This document shows, in pieces, positions 34,563 to 43,319 of a DNA stretch of 64,000 bases. Below the pieces are notes generated by a model. That model did not search any database and was not told the origin of the DNA. It saw nothing but the letters and a program-made list of their open reading frames with translations. Source of the stretch: Flammeovirgaceae bacterium. GTDB lineage: Bacteria > Bacteroidota > Bacteroidia > Cytophagales > Cyclobacteriaceae. The stretch lies in contig JACJYU010000002.1 of the NCBI GenBank assembly GCA_020635915.1, forward strand, positions 680,223-744,222, given 5' to 3'. A program made the translations under genes and the position numbers. Within the stretch, counting starts at the first letter, position 1. Every line of letters begins with the position of its first letter.

Positions 34563-34945
34563 CAGCTTTTATGAACAGGGGTCAAATGGGTCAACACACA
34601 AAGCCATTTTCCGTTTTCTTTTTTGTACACGTCAGTAACCCATTCGTCTGCCTCGATTTCCTGCCCTTGCCAGTGTGCCGTGTTTTTTCCACGGCTTGTC
34701 ACGAGTGCCACGTCACCATAGGCCTTTGCCCGCAAAACCTCTTTGGACATTGATGAATGCGAGAGCAAGCCTTGTTCCACCACCTGGAAAAACCGCTCCT
34801 GTGGGATTATCCCGCCCTGGCTATCCACCAGCACCCAGTCTGTTGTGGTGCATCTTTTCATTGCCTCCACAGAATTGGAAACCACCGCCTGGCCGAAGTT
34901 TTCTTCAATTTGTTGGAAAAGTCCTTTCCATTCCATTTCTGTCAT
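34562..34945 (-). CDS. DUF4440/NTF2-like protein
   Basis: A 127-residue NTF2-superfamily protein. The fold is suggested by EENFGQAVVSNSVEAMKRC, the strand WVLVDSQGGIIPQERFF and the closing WVTDVYKKENGKWLCVLTHLTPV. ATG at 34945 is chosen because AGGAGA lies just upstream; an ATG at 34987 overlaps the preceding stop (ATGA) and cannot be excluded. No reaction assigned. Confidence 0.82.
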   Translation of the reverse strand: MTEMEWKGLFQQIEENFGQAVVSNSVEAMKRCTTTDWVLVDSQGGIIPQERFFQVVEQGLLSHSSMSKEVLRAKAYGDVALVTSRGKNTAHWQGQEIEADEWVTDVYKKENGKWLCVLTHLTPVHKS

Positions 34946-34983
34946 ATATTCTCCTTTTTTTTTGTAAAGATTATCCTTGCCGG

Positions 34984-35337
34984 TCATACGTTTCCCGGAG
35001 GGACTATTTCCCTGATTTCAATACTTGTCCCCTCCCCGTTAAGAATAGGGCATTCCCTCGCCAGGGCCACCGCCTCAAGCATATCTTTGCCCATCACAAT
35101 AATATAGCCTGCAACATATTCATGGTTCACTTCATAAAAACCTTCTTGAATGTGGTGAGGCCGGACAACCTTGCCCTGTGGGCCAAAATGGTTTCCGCCT
35201 TCCGCCAGTTGGCCTTTTTCCGAAATGTAATTGATCCATTTTGTCCATTGCCCCATATATACTTCCATTTGGGCCTTTGACGGGTTGGCATCCTTGCTTG
35301 TTGAATCCATGCGGAACATCAATGCGAATTTCCTCAT
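34984..35337 (-). CDS. YciI-related (YCII/DGPF domain) protein
   Basis: A 117-residue ferredoxin-like-fold protein. It begins MRKFALMFRM and has the YCII pattern with WTKWINYISEKGQLAEGG and the closing GYIIVMGKDMLEAVALARECPIL segment with the conserved acidic end. Bacteroidota often encode this family next to sigma factors or other small enzymes. Function is unknown. Its TGA overlaps a possible ATG of the next gene. Confidence 0.87.
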   Translation of the reverse strand: MRKFALMFRMDSTSKDANPSKAQMEVYMGQWTKWINYISEKGQLAEGGNHFGPQGKVVRPHHIQEGFYEVNHEYVAGYIIVMGKDMLEAVALARECPILNGEGTSIEIREIVPPGNV

Positions 35338-35346
35338 TCCAGGTTT

Positions 35347-35760
35347 TTATTGGTTTAAGCGAACCATGCATGTTACGGACTCATTGTCGGTAGCGTACCA
35401 CTCCACACAGTACCCTAAGGGGTCAAGGTTGGGCTGCTCCAGTAGTTTTTCAAAAGCCTTACCAATGGCCATTATATCTTTTCTGAAATTGTGAACCGTC
35501 AACCCAACGTATTTTCCTTTTTTCAATATCAGGGTTTCACAACTCAGCCTTTCGGCTTCGCCTTTTTCAAGCTCTTCGGTGGCCGCCCGGTAAACGATTT
35601 CCCCTCCATTTTCCGGCCGTGACACGCCAAAATACCTTCTATGGGTGGAAAATGGTACAATCCTATGCAACTCGTCAGTTGCTTCGCGTATCCCTCCGGG
35701 AAATGATTTTGCCGTTACGTACAATACCTTGATGTCTTCTTTTAATGTTACTTCCTCCAT
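35347..35760 (-). CDS. GyrI-like small-molecule-binding protein
   Basis: A 137-residue stand-alone effector-binding domain. The SOUL/GyrI pattern is suggested by DIKVLYVTAKSFPGGIREATDEL, shortened here to DIKVLYVTAKSFPGG, and the C-terminal DNESVTCMVRL strand. Such domains bind hydrophobic compounds or inhibit gyrase. It is encoded ten bases upstream of the YciI gene and 68 bases from the AraC regulator, so it may be the sensor of that island. Confidence 0.7.
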   Translation of the reverse strand: MEEVTLKEDIKVLYVTAKSFPGGIREATDELHRIVPFSTHRRYFGVSRPENGGEIVYRAATEELEKGEAERLSCETLILKKGKYVGLTVHNFRKDIMAIGKAFEKLLEQPNLDPLGYCVEWYATDNESVTCMVRLNQ

Positions 35761-35828
35761 GGTCGTATTTTTAAGTTTATCCAAAATTAAAGAGGGAGAA
35801 AACCCAATAATTGGAAAAAATCGACATC

Positions 35829-36629
35829 CTATGGTGCGTAAAACACTTCCTTTGCCTTGCCTGAAAAATAGGTCTTTGGGTTATAGCCGGAAAATTGTTT
35901 GAAATCTTGGATGAAATGGGCTTGGTCGTAGTAATCAAAATCGTAAGCCATTTCTGTAAGTGAGGCATTTGGCCTTTTATAATTCCATAATAAGGCATTG
36001 AAACGGACCACCTTCGAAAATGATTTAGGGGTGAACCCTATAAATTCTTTAAACTTTCGCTCAAACTGACGTTGTGACAAGCTGGATTGCGCGGCCAGGT
36101 TTTTGACATTAACGAGCCCGTTCCGGTTGAAAATTTGATGCGTGGCGTTGACGATCCCGGGCGGGTCAACCCCGGTCAAACGCTGCTCCAAAAATCCATT
36201 TATGATTTGTAATCGTTGAACATTGCTCCCCGCCAGCATCATTTTTTCTGTTAGCCTCTCCCCCTCTCCTCCAAGCAATGTGGTCAAGTCTGGCAGTTCG
36301 TTCTTGATGTCCGATGACGGGACACCAAACAATACCGGAATGGCATAGGGTTGAAGGTATACCCCAAAAATCCCATAATCCGACTTTGCAATGAACCGCC
36401 TTACCCGGTCGGTCTGGGCATGAACGCCCGTCAAAAAGGTTTTTTCAGTTTGACCGGACTGGTTCAGTTCCTCAAATGAACCCTTGTAATGGAAAATCAT
36501 TTCGGGAGAGGCATTGGCCAATGTCCTATGGACATAAGGGTGGCCGTTTGGCACACTACCTTCCAACGACCAATAAAAGCGCACAAAGCGGGAAAGTTTT
36601 TTTGTTGGTTGGATGGTCCTATACTTCAT
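35829..36629 (-). CDS. AraC family transcriptional regulator
   Basis: A 266-residue regulator with a variable N-terminal domain (about 1-150) and a C-terminal double helix-turn-helix (LAAQSSLSQRQFERKFKEFIG, shortened to SLSQRQFERKF, then FDYYDQAHFIQDFKQFSGYNP). The second motif is the AraC signature. It probably controls neighbouring minus-strand genes. ATG at 36629 is preferred to TTG at 36644. Confidence 0.9.
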   Translation of the reverse strand: MKYRTIQPTKKLSRFVRFYWSLEGSVPNGHPYVHRTLANASPEMIFHYKGSFEELNQSGQTEKTFLTGVHAQTDRVRRFIAKSDYGIFGVYLQPYAIPVLFGVPSSDIKNELPDLTTLLGGEGERLTEKMMLAGSNVQRLQIINGFLEQRLTGVDPPGIVNATHQIFNRNGLVNVKNLAAQSSLSQRQFERKFKEFIGFTPKSFSKVVRFNALLWNYKRPNASLTEMAYDFDYYDQAHFIQDFKQFSGYNPKTYFSGKAKEVFYAP

Positions 36630-36727
36630 CGGTTTCCTGGTCAATTATGTGCGTCCACAAGGACGGGCTTGCCATTTTTTTATTCCAAGCGATCAATCCA
36701 ATCGCTGATGTAGGTGGCGACTTCTTC

Positions 36728-37462
36728 TCAATTTTGTTGTCCACATATATAGTGGGTCCTGCCGGCAAATTCTTTAAAATCCGTCCGGCTATTTTTATCC
36801 GTATAGGCCATGAAGTTTTTCCTATTGAGTGAGGAAGGGATAATATTGTCTTTTTCACCAGCTATGATCAACAAAGGCTTGTGCGGTTTTCTAAAATCGA
36901 CCTTGCCATCATCCTTTGTCCCGCTTCTTGGTATGTTCCTGCTTTCGGGGACCACAAATTTCCCGTATTCCACTTGCGTTTGCTCCATGGTCATGGTATT
37001 GCAAAAGGCGTAATGAAACCATTTTACGCTGGGCACACAAACCGAGTTTCCCTTCAATGGGTTTATGGTGGGCAAATTTGCTTTTAGGAAACTCCACTTA
37101 AAACTAAAAATACCTTGTGGAGGGGCAGGGTCAATGCATACTCCCGCAATGCCTTTGTCCAATCCTATAAGTTTTTGAACCGCAAGCCCTCCCATGGAGT
37201 GCCCAATGAGTATTGGTTTTTCGGGCAGGGCATCAATATAGGCCGCCAAGTCACTTACTACATGTCCAAAAGTCAAATTTTCCAGGCCAGGGTCAATGTT
37301 TGTGCGCAATGTGGCGGGATCCCCTTCATGGTATTTATAGGCTGGGTCATGGCACTTATATCCTTTACGGGTATAAAAATCCACCCAATGGTTCCAACTG
37401 GTGGGGTTCATGAAAAGCCCGTGGATAAACACTATGGTCTTGCTGCCCACTTTATTGTTCAT
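36728..37462 (-). CDS. alpha/beta hydrolase, probably truncated by a premature TGA
   Basis: A 244-residue hydrolase with the nucleophile elbow GHSMGG, oxyanion region FIHGLFMNPTSW and the catalytic His in GRTHYICG near the end. The frame stops with TGA at 36728-36730 right after GQQN, but the same frame continues without interruption to TAA at 36680-36682, encoding 15 residues EEVATYISDWIDRLE. That is the usual C-terminal helix of this family, and the residue at the TGA position is normally Trp (TGG). So a G-to-A change probably removed the last helix. The catalytic triad itself is intact, so activity may survive. Sequencing error is the main alternative. Confidence 0.85.
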   Translation of the reverse strand: MNNKVGSKTIVFIHGLFMNPTSWNHWVDFYTRKGYKCHDPAYKYHEGDPATLRTNIDPGLENLTFGHVVSDLAAYIDALPEKPILIGHSMGGLAVQKLIGLDKGIAGVCIDPAPPQGIFSFKWSFLKANLPTINPLKGNSVCVPSVKWFHYAFCNTMTMEQTQVEYGKFVVPESRNIPRSGTKDDGKVDFRKPHKPLLIIAGEKDNIIPSSLNRKNFMAYTDKNSRTDFKEFAGRTHYICGQQN

Positions 37463-37685
37463 GGATTGGGAATTTGATATTGATGGGCCAAACTACATAA
37501 AAATCCTGTTTTGCCTAACTTGATAACAAACGCATTTAGCCAGGCGTGCGCCTCAATATAAATATAAGCAAAATTCAAATGGGCAAGTATTTGGCCGCAA
37601 TCCTTGCAAGGGGGGCCAACGGTTTCCCCTGCACCCTACACGGGCCAAACCTTTTCCCATTTGCACGAAACCCTTCCCATTACTC

Positions 37686-38186
37686 CTATTTTCCCAGGGA
37701 CGCCAGCAATTCGTCCAATTTTTCAAGTGTCGACATCATTCCTTCCTGCATCCCCATATTGATGACTTTTTCCAGATCGGCCAACGAGTGATAAAAAACA
37801 ACAGTCTCGACCACTGTATTTTCCCCTTTCTGGGCAAACGTAAGTTTCCATTTGGCCGTTGGGAGGTCCTTGTTTATTTCACCTGCTTCGTTGCAGAAAG
37901 CATCCAAAGTTTCATACGAATCAATGGGATGGATGTTGCTATATTTTGTATACCCCCAATAATGGTTACCGTCCTGATCGATCATGGCATAGTGCCAGTG
38001 CCCCCCATTGCTAAAATCCATAGACTTTGTTTTGGTGGTAAATGGCCTGGGCGCAAACCATTGGTCAAGGAGCTCCTTTTTTGTGTAGCAATCCCAAACA
38101 AGTTGCCGTCCTGCCGCAAATTCACGTTTGATGGTCAGTGTGTTGTTGTCCTTGTTGACAAGGAAGTCAAATAGTAGCTTGCTCAT
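37686..38186 (-). CDS. AHSA1/SRPBCC family protein
   Basis: A 166-residue START-like protein. The AHSA1 pattern appears in TIKREFAAGRQLVWDCYTK, QWFAPRPFTT, GGHWHYAMIDQDGN and the final helix MGMQEGMMSTLEKLDELL. Such cavities bind hydrophobic ligands. Its ATG overlaps the ArsR gene stop by four bases (ATGA); ArsR plus SRPBCC pairs are a common operon in which the regulator controls its partner. Confidence 0.92.
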   Translation of the reverse strand: MSKLLFDFLVNKDNNTLTIKREFAAGRQLVWDCYTKKELLDQWFAPRPFTTKTKSMDFSNGGHWHYAMIDQDGNHYWGYTKYSNIHPIDSYETLDAFCNEAGEINKDLPTAKWKLTFAQKGENTVVETVVFYHSLADLEKVINMGMQEGMMSTLEKLDELLASLGK

Positions 38187-38515
38187 TTTTTCTGTTTTTT
38201 GATGGTGGATATTAAATCGTCAAGTTGGTTGTAACGCTTTTCCCATATTTTCCTGAATTGCTCGAGCCACCGGTCGATTTCCTTCATTTTATCAATATCA
38301 AGGAAATAATATACTTCCCGTCCCTGAGGTTGCTGCCGCACCAGCCCACATTCCGTCAAAATGCGAAGGTGTTTGGAAACCGCTTGCCTGGTAGTGTCAA
38401 AATGCCCGGCAAGGGTATTCGGTGTCATAGCCTGCAAGGCGATTAAGGCAATGATTGCCCGCCTTGTCGGGTCTGCGATGGCCTGAAAAATGTCTCGTCT
38501 CATGGGTCTTTGCAT
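38183..38515 (-). CDS. ArsR family transcriptional regulator
   Basis: A 110-residue winged-helix repressor. The signature is FQAIADPTRRAIIALIA, TRQAVSKHLRILTECGLV and REVYYFLD. No cysteine metal site of the arsenic type is evident, so it belongs to the SRPBCC-associated branch. Two candidate ATGs (38515 and 38503) precede the core; the first is used. It is the upstream gene of the AHSA1 operon. Confidence 0.92.
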   Translation of the reverse strand: MQRPMRRDIFQAIADPTRRAIIALIALQAMTPNTLAGHFDTTRQAVSKHLRILTECGLVRQQPQGREVYYFLDIDKMKEIDRWLEQFRKIWEKRYNQLDDLISTIKKQKK

Positions 38516-38587
38516 TGGTTTAAGAAACCATTCGGTTGCGAATATATGCAGCAACCTTTCGGTTTCGCAAATATTTTTATGATTTTT

Positions 38588-38953
38588 TTAAGAACCTTGG
38601 TTTTGGTAGTCTGTTATCCCCAATACGTTTCCTGCCGGGTCCTTAAATTCAACCGCCCAGCCCGTCCTTATTGTAAAGGGTTCCGTCAAAAAAATTACCC
38701 CTTTGCTTTTCAGCTCCTGATAAGACTTTTGAACCGATTCCACCTTGAACCAAATCATCGGCTTTATGGCAGGGAATTTGGCGCGGTCTTTTAAAATAAT
38801 GGCAGGCTCCTCCTCACCGACTGCAAAGGCAACCATACCGCTATCGGCAAAATCGAATTTTACGTCAAGCCCCAATGTGTCCAGGTAAAACGATTTGCTT
38901 TCCCTTAGGTCGGTTGCGCCCAAAAAGAAATTGTCAAAGGCTTCAATTTTCAT
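38588..38953 (-). CDS. VOC (glyoxalase/bleomycin-resistance fold) family protein
   Basis: A 121-residue vicinal oxygen chelate protein with two beta-alpha-beta-beta-beta units: DNFFLGATDLRESKSFYLDT opening the first and the C-terminal AVEFKDPAGNVLGITDY closing the second. The terminal Glu/Asp metal site of VOC enzymes is suggested by EFKDP. No substrate is assigned. The longer frame to 39007 lacks a better start. Confidence 0.88.
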   Translation of the reverse strand: MKIEAFDNFFLGATDLRESKSFYLDTLGLDVKFDFADSGMVAFAVGEEEPAIILKDRAKFPAIKPMIWFKVESVQKSYQELKSKGVIFLTEPFTIRTGWAVEFKDPAGNVLGITDYQNQGS

Positions 38954-39021
38954 GGTAGAACTATTTTTGTGCTGAAAGTGTGGCCACGTTTTTTGGGGCA
39001 TGGCCATTGGTCCCTATTATA

Positions 39022-39465
39022 TTATCCCCTGATATTTTTAAAGAAAGCATCCACCAGGGCCTTGCATTCCTCCTGCTTCACCCCTTTCACCACGGTCGTC
39101 TTCGGGTGCAACACGGGCCCCTTCGTCAAGGAATAGCCGCGTTGCACATCGGACGCCCCATAGGCCAGCTTCATCAATTGCACCCAGTGCAGTGCCCCGG
39201 CACACATCATGCAGGGTTCCAGCGTCACGAACAACGCACACTCGTTGAGGTATTTGGACCCCAGGTAATTGGAGGCCGCGGTTATGGCCAGCATTTCCGC
39301 ATGGGCGGTGGCATCGGTCAATTGTTCCGTTTGGTTGTGCGCCCTTGCAATAACCTTGTTGTGGCAGGCCACCACCGCGCCCACCGGCACCTCGCCCTTG
39401 TCAAAAGCCTTCCTGGCCTCCTTAAGGGCCTCGCGCATAAAGTACTCATCTGTGTGCAACTCCAT
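39022..39465 (-). CDS. tadA: tRNA-specific adenosine-34 deaminase
   Basis: A 147-residue cytidine-deaminase-fold enzyme converting A34 to inosine in tRNA-Arg(ACG). Zinc site motifs are HAEMLA (with the catalytic Glu) and PCMMCAG. The N-terminus (YFMREALKEARKAFDKGEVPVGAVV) is typical of TadA. Its position downstream of the hypothetical 182-residue gene, on the minus strand, does not suggest a special role. Confidence 0.94.
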   Translation of the reverse strand: MELHTDEYFMREALKEARKAFDKGEVPVGAVVACHNKVIARAHNQTEQLTDATAHAEMLAITAASNYLGSKYLNECALFVTLEPCMMCAGALHWVQLMKLAYGASDVQRGYSLTKGPVLHPKTTVVKGVKQEECKALVDAFFKNIRG

Positions 39466-39507
39466 AACCCGGGCTGTCTTAGCTGTCTTTATAAAGCTGA
39501 AACCACC

Positions 39508-40056
39508 TCACTTGATCCTGAGGGAATTCATCATTGCATGGGCCGTCTCCTGCCACTCCCCTTTCAATTGCTCGGGGCAACTGAAGGTGATCACCAGTGT
39601 CCGCCCTTTTTCCACCAGGTACATAATATAGGTATAATCGAGGATCGGGCCTTCTTCCCCAATCGCCCTTTTGTCCCCGTTGATCCGGGAATCAAACTCA
39701 AAAAAAATATATTTCTTTTTGTGGATGTCGCGAATGCCCTCATCCGTCATATCCACCCTGTCGTACAAATTATACAATCCCGCCTTGAAAAATTTTTGGG
39801 ACAACTCCAGGTCGGCATCGGGCCAATGGGTGGCGGAAGTTTTAATGCTGAAGTCCACCACCCTGTCGGCATTGGAAAAGGCCGCTATAGGCTTCCGCAC
39901 GGAAGGATGCCGCAGGGCGATGTCTTCCGGGGTCATGGCCATCAATTCCCGGGGAATGGAAACGGTGATGTCTTGTGTTATTTTGGTCTTGACCAATTTG
40001 TGGCCCTCCTCATGGGGGAAAAAATACAGGAAAACAAGCAATCCAAATCGTACCAT
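39508..40056 (-). CDS. hypothetical exported protein
   Basis: A 182-residue protein with a short N-terminal hydrophobic segment (VRFGLLVFLYFF) and an alpha/beta body: ITQDITVSIPRELMAMT, then DYTYIMYLVEKGRTLVITFSCPEQ, and a closing helix AHAMMNSLRIK. The pattern resembles PsbP/DUF1795-like proteins, but the match is not secure. Function unknown. It is divergent from aspS across a 139-base gap. Confidence 0.72.
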   Translation of the reverse strand: MVRFGLLVFLYFFPHEEGHKLVKTKITQDITVSIPRELMAMTPEDIALRHPSVRKPIAAFSNADRVVDFSIKTSATHWPDADLELSQKFFKAGLYNLYDRVDMTDEGIRDIHKKKYIFFEFDSRINGDKRAIGEEGPILDYTYIMYLVEKGRTLVITFSCPEQLKGEWQETAHAMMNSLRIK

Positions 40057-40195
40057 AGCGCTAATTAAGCATAAATAAGGCCAACCCTTCCCGCTATTGA
40101 CGGGCCAGGTTGGAAAGGGTGTTTTAATTCAAGCCACCGGCCGCCAATAAACCGGCTTTTCTTAATTTGCACCTTCAAATTTAACGGAAAAATAC

Positions 40196-41959
40196 ATGTT
40201 ACGGACCCACACTTGCGGTGAATTGCGAATAGATAATGTAAACCAACAGGTAACCCTGGCCGGCTGGGTGCAGCGGGTACGCGATAAGGGCAGCCTGCTG
40301 TGGGTGGACCTCAGGGACCGGTATGGCATTACACAATTGTTTTTGGAGGAGGGCAAGTCCCCGGCCGGGTTGATCAAAACCGTGCGTGGGTGTGGCCGAG
40401 AGTTTGTGGTCTCCGCCTCCGGCACGGTGGTGGAGCGGCAATCGCCCAACCCCAAAATGCCCACCGGTGGCATTGAGGTCCGGGTGGAACAATTGGAAAT
40501 CCTCAACCCCTCCAAGGTCCCGCCCTTTACCATTGAAGACCATACGGATGGAGGGGACGACCTTCGCATGAAATACCGGTACCTGGACTTAAGAAGGAGC
40601 CCGGTGAGGCAGGCACTGCAACTGCGCCATAAGATGGGCCAGGAAACAAGGAAATTCCTTGATGCGCAAAATTTCATCGAAGTGGAAACGCCCGTGCTTA
40701 TTAAATCCACCCCCGAAGGCGCCCGCGATTTCGTGGTCCCCTCCCGAATGAACCAGGGAGAATTTTATGCCTTGCCCCAGTCACCGCAGACCTTTAAGCA
40801 ATTGCTGATGGTGTCCGGGTTTGACCGTTACTATCAAATAGTAAAATGCTTTCGCGATGAGGACCTGCGGGCAGACCGCCAGCCGGAGTTTACCCAGATC
40901 GACTGCGAGATGGCATTTGTGGAGCAGGAAGATGTACTTGCCCTTTTTGAAGGATTGGTCCGCCATTTGTTTAAGCATGTCAAGGGATTGGACATTCCCG
41001 AGGTGCCCCGGATGGGCTACGACCATGCCATGAAATATTATGGCTCTGACAAACCGGACATTCGGTTTGACATGAAGTTTGTGGAACTTAACGATGTGGC
41101 CAAGGGAAAAGGGTTTGGCGTGTTTGATGACGCGGCCCTGGTCGTGGGCATTTGTGCAAAAGGATGTGCCGGCCATACCCGCAAACAACTGGATGGCCTT
41201 ATTGATTTTGTGAAGAGGCCACAAGTAGGGGCCAAAGGCATGGTGTACGTTCGTTACAACGAGGATGGCACTTTCAAGTCGTCAGTGGATAAATTTTACG
41301 ACCAGGATGCCCTAAGGGCGTGGGCAGAAAGAATGAACGCCAGTCCCGGTGACTTAATGTTGGTAATGTCGGGGGAGGTGGAAAAAACCAGGAAGGCGCT
41401 AAGTGAACTGCGGCTGCACCTGGGAAGCGAACTGGGGCTTCGCGACAGGAACACCTTTGCCCCGCTATGGGTGCTCGACTTTCCTTTGTTTGAATGGGAC
41501 GAGGACACGCAACGTTACCATGCCAAACACCACCCATTTACCTCGCCCAAAAAGGAAGACATCCCTTTGTTGGACAGCGACCCCGGCAAGGTGCGGGCAA
41601 ACGCCTACGATTTGGTCATCAACGGCACCGAAATCGGAGGGGGCTCCATTCGTATCCACGACCGTCCTACCCAGCAAATGATGTTCAGTAAATTGGGTTT
41701 TACCGATGAAGAAGCAAAAAAACAATTCGGCTTCCTGATGGAGGCTTTTGAATTTGGCGCGCCCCCCCATGGGGGGATTGCCTTTGGCTTTGACCGTCTG
41801 TGTTCCATCTTTGCGGGCGTGGAGTCCATCCGTGACTTCATTGCCTTCCCAAAAAACAACGCAGGAAGGGACGTGATGATCGATTCGCCCTCCACCATTT
41901 CAGCCGAGCAGTTGGACGAACTGGGCATTGCGTTAAAACCTTCGGCCAAGCAGCAATAA
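40196..41959 (+). CDS. aspS: aspartyl-tRNA synthetase
   Basis: A 587-residue class II synthetase charging tRNA-Asp. N-terminal anticodon-binding OB fold (VTLAGWVQRVRDKGSLLWVDLRD, cited in part as GWVQRVRDKG), class II motif 2 (CFRDEDLRADRQPEFTQID), the bacterial GAD insertion (about residues 280-420), and motif 3 (GIAFGFDRL) are present. Length is that of the bacterial long type. It has CTTAATTTGCA upstream, one base off the TAnnTTTG rule. Confidence 0.97.
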   Translation: MLRTHTCGELRIDNVNQQVTLAGWVQRVRDKGSLLWVDLRDRYGITQLFLEEGKSPAGLIKTVRGCGREFVVSASGTVVERQSPNPKMPTGGIEVRVEQLEILNPSKVPPFTIEDHTDGGDDLRMKYRYLDLRRSPVRQALQLRHKMGQETRKFLDAQNFIEVETPVLIKSTPEGARDFVVPSRMNQGEFYALPQSPQTFKQLLMVSGFDRYYQIVKCFRDEDLRADRQPEFTQIDCEMAFVEQEDVLALFEGLVRHLFKHVKGLDIPEVPRMGYDHAMKYYGSDKPDIRFDMKFVELNDVAKGKGFGVFDDAALVVGICAKGCAGHTRKQLDGLIDFVKRPQVGAKGMVYVRYNEDGTFKSSVDKFYDQDALRAWAERMNASPGDLMLVMSGEVEKTRKALSELRLHLGSELGLRDRNTFAPLWVLDFPLFEWDEDTQRYHAKHHPFTSPKKEDIPLLDSDPGKVRANAYDLVINGTEIGGGSIRIHDRPTQQMMFSKLGFTDEEAKKQFGFLMEAFEFGAPPHGGIAFGFDRLCSIFAGVESIRDFIAFPKNNAGRDVMIDSPSTISAEQLDELGIALKPSAKQQ

Positions 41960-42078
41960 GGGGCTTTTCCTTCGCAAAAGGGGCATTTCTTCGTCTATGG
42001 CTTCGCTATGACATGGGCCGGTTTTTTTGTTTGTGCTACGTCAGTTCTTAAATTGCCACTTCACCAAGATAGGATCAA

Positions 42079-43311
42079 ATGGGGCACCGCTTAGGCATTT
42101 TAGCACTTATGTTTTTCATTGCCACTACGGGCTTGGGTCAAAAGAAAGTCAAGTCCACAACACCTTCCGTTTACTACCCAGGCAAGGCCTGGGAAAAGCG
42201 GCAGCCGGAAGACGTAGGCATGGATGCCGGGTTGTTGAAGGAGGCGGTGGGTTTTGCCATTGCCAATGAGGCAAGTGCGCCACGCGACCTCAAACTGAAC
42301 CATTACAGAAGTTTCGGAAGGGAGCCCTTCGGCTATGCCATTGGCCCCATCAAAGACCGGGGCGACCAGACGGGCATTGTCATCAAAAATGGGTACGTAG
42401 TGGCCGAATGGGGAGACCCCTACCGCATTGACATGACGCACAGTGTCACCAAAAGTTTTCTTTCCACGGTGGTGGGGCTGGCGTACGACCGGGGGCTCAT
42501 ACCCAACCTCGATGATGCAGTGTATAAATATGTTCCCCCTATTTTGCTTTACAAGCCTATCCCAACAGGCAACAAGGCGGATGAATTCGATAAAAAGTCC
42601 GACTTTATCGACTTGTTTGAAACCCCGCACAACCGGGAGATCACCTGGAGGCAAATGCTGCAACAAAACAGCGACTGGGAAGGCACCCTATGGGGAAAGC
42701 CCGACTGGGCAGACCGTCCGTCCAAAGACTATGAAGAGTGGCTGGACAAAAGGAACAAGCCCGGCACCGTGTATGAATACAATGACACCCGGGTGAACGC
42801 CCTCGCATTGGCCACACTTAGTGTTTGGAGGAAGCCACTGCCTGAGGTGCTGAAGGAAAGCATAATGGACCCCATTGGGGCATCAAACACCTGGCGTTGG
42901 TACGGCTATGAAAATTCGTGGATTGTCCTGGACGGCAAAGCCGTGCAATCCGTGACTGGCGGTGGCCATTGGGGGGGTGGCATGTACATCCATGCTTATG
43001 ACATGGCCCGCTTTGGCTACCTCACGTTGCACAATGGAAAATGGAATGGCCGTCAACTTGTTTCGGAAGAGTGGAACAAAATGGCCCAAACACCATCAGC
43101 GCCACAAGACACGTATGGTTTTATGAACTGGTTTTTGAACACGGGCAAAAAATTCCTGCCAAGTGCCCCGGAAAAGGTTTTTGTCCACATTGGCAATGGC
43201 ACTAACATGGTATACGTTGATCCTGAAAATGATGTGGTGGCCGTGGTGCGGTGGATCGAAAACAGCCAAATGGACGGGTTTATAAAAAAGTTGCTTGCGG
43301 CCATTAAATAA
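42079..43311 (+). CDS. exported serine hydrolase (beta-lactamase/PBP4-type)
   Basis: A 410-residue periplasmic serine hydrolase with a signal peptide (MGHRLGILALMFFIATTGLG). The SxxK nucleophile motif is Ser122-Val-Thr-Lys125 in HSVTKSF. The Y-x-N motif is YEYNDTRVN, and GGGHWGGGMYIH corresponds to the third motif. The family (COG1680) includes D-aminopeptidases, esterases and beta-lactamase homologues, and substrate cannot be inferred. The next gene begins nine bases on. Confidence 0.92.
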   Translation: MGHRLGILALMFFIATTGLGQKKVKSTTPSVYYPGKAWEKRQPEDVGMDAGLLKEAVGFAIANEASAPRDLKLNHYRSFGREPFGYAIGPIKDRGDQTGIVIKNGYVVAEWGDPYRIDMTHSVTKSFLSTVVGLAYDRGLIPNLDDAVYKYVPPILLYKPIPTGNKADEFDKKSDFIDLFETPHNREITWRQMLQQNSDWEGTLWGKPDWADRPSKDYEEWLDKRNKPGTVYEYNDTRVNALALATLSVWRKPLPEVLKESIMDPIGASNTWRWYGYENSWIVLDGKAVQSVTGGGHWGGGMYIHAYDMARFGYLTLHNGKWNGRQLVSEEWNKMAQTPSAPQDTYGFMNWFLNTGKKFLPSAPEKVFVHIGNGTNMVYVDPENDVVAVVRWIENSQMDGFIKKLLAAIK

Positions 43312-43319
43312 AAGAAAAG

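Noticed and set aside
36728..36730. TGA recoded as an amino acid in the hydrolase
   Set aside because: Other genes in the window use TGA as a normal stop (for example thrB), and no selenocysteine signal is apparent; a nonsense change is simpler.
37513..37519. GCCTAAC, resembling one end of an integron attC site near a cluster of small genes
   Set aside because: No matching GTTRRRY partner at the right distance and no integrase gene in the window.
40150..40195. CTTAATTTGCA as the aspS promoter
   Set aside because: It misses TAnnTTTG by one base and has no -33 partner, so it was not listed as a feature.
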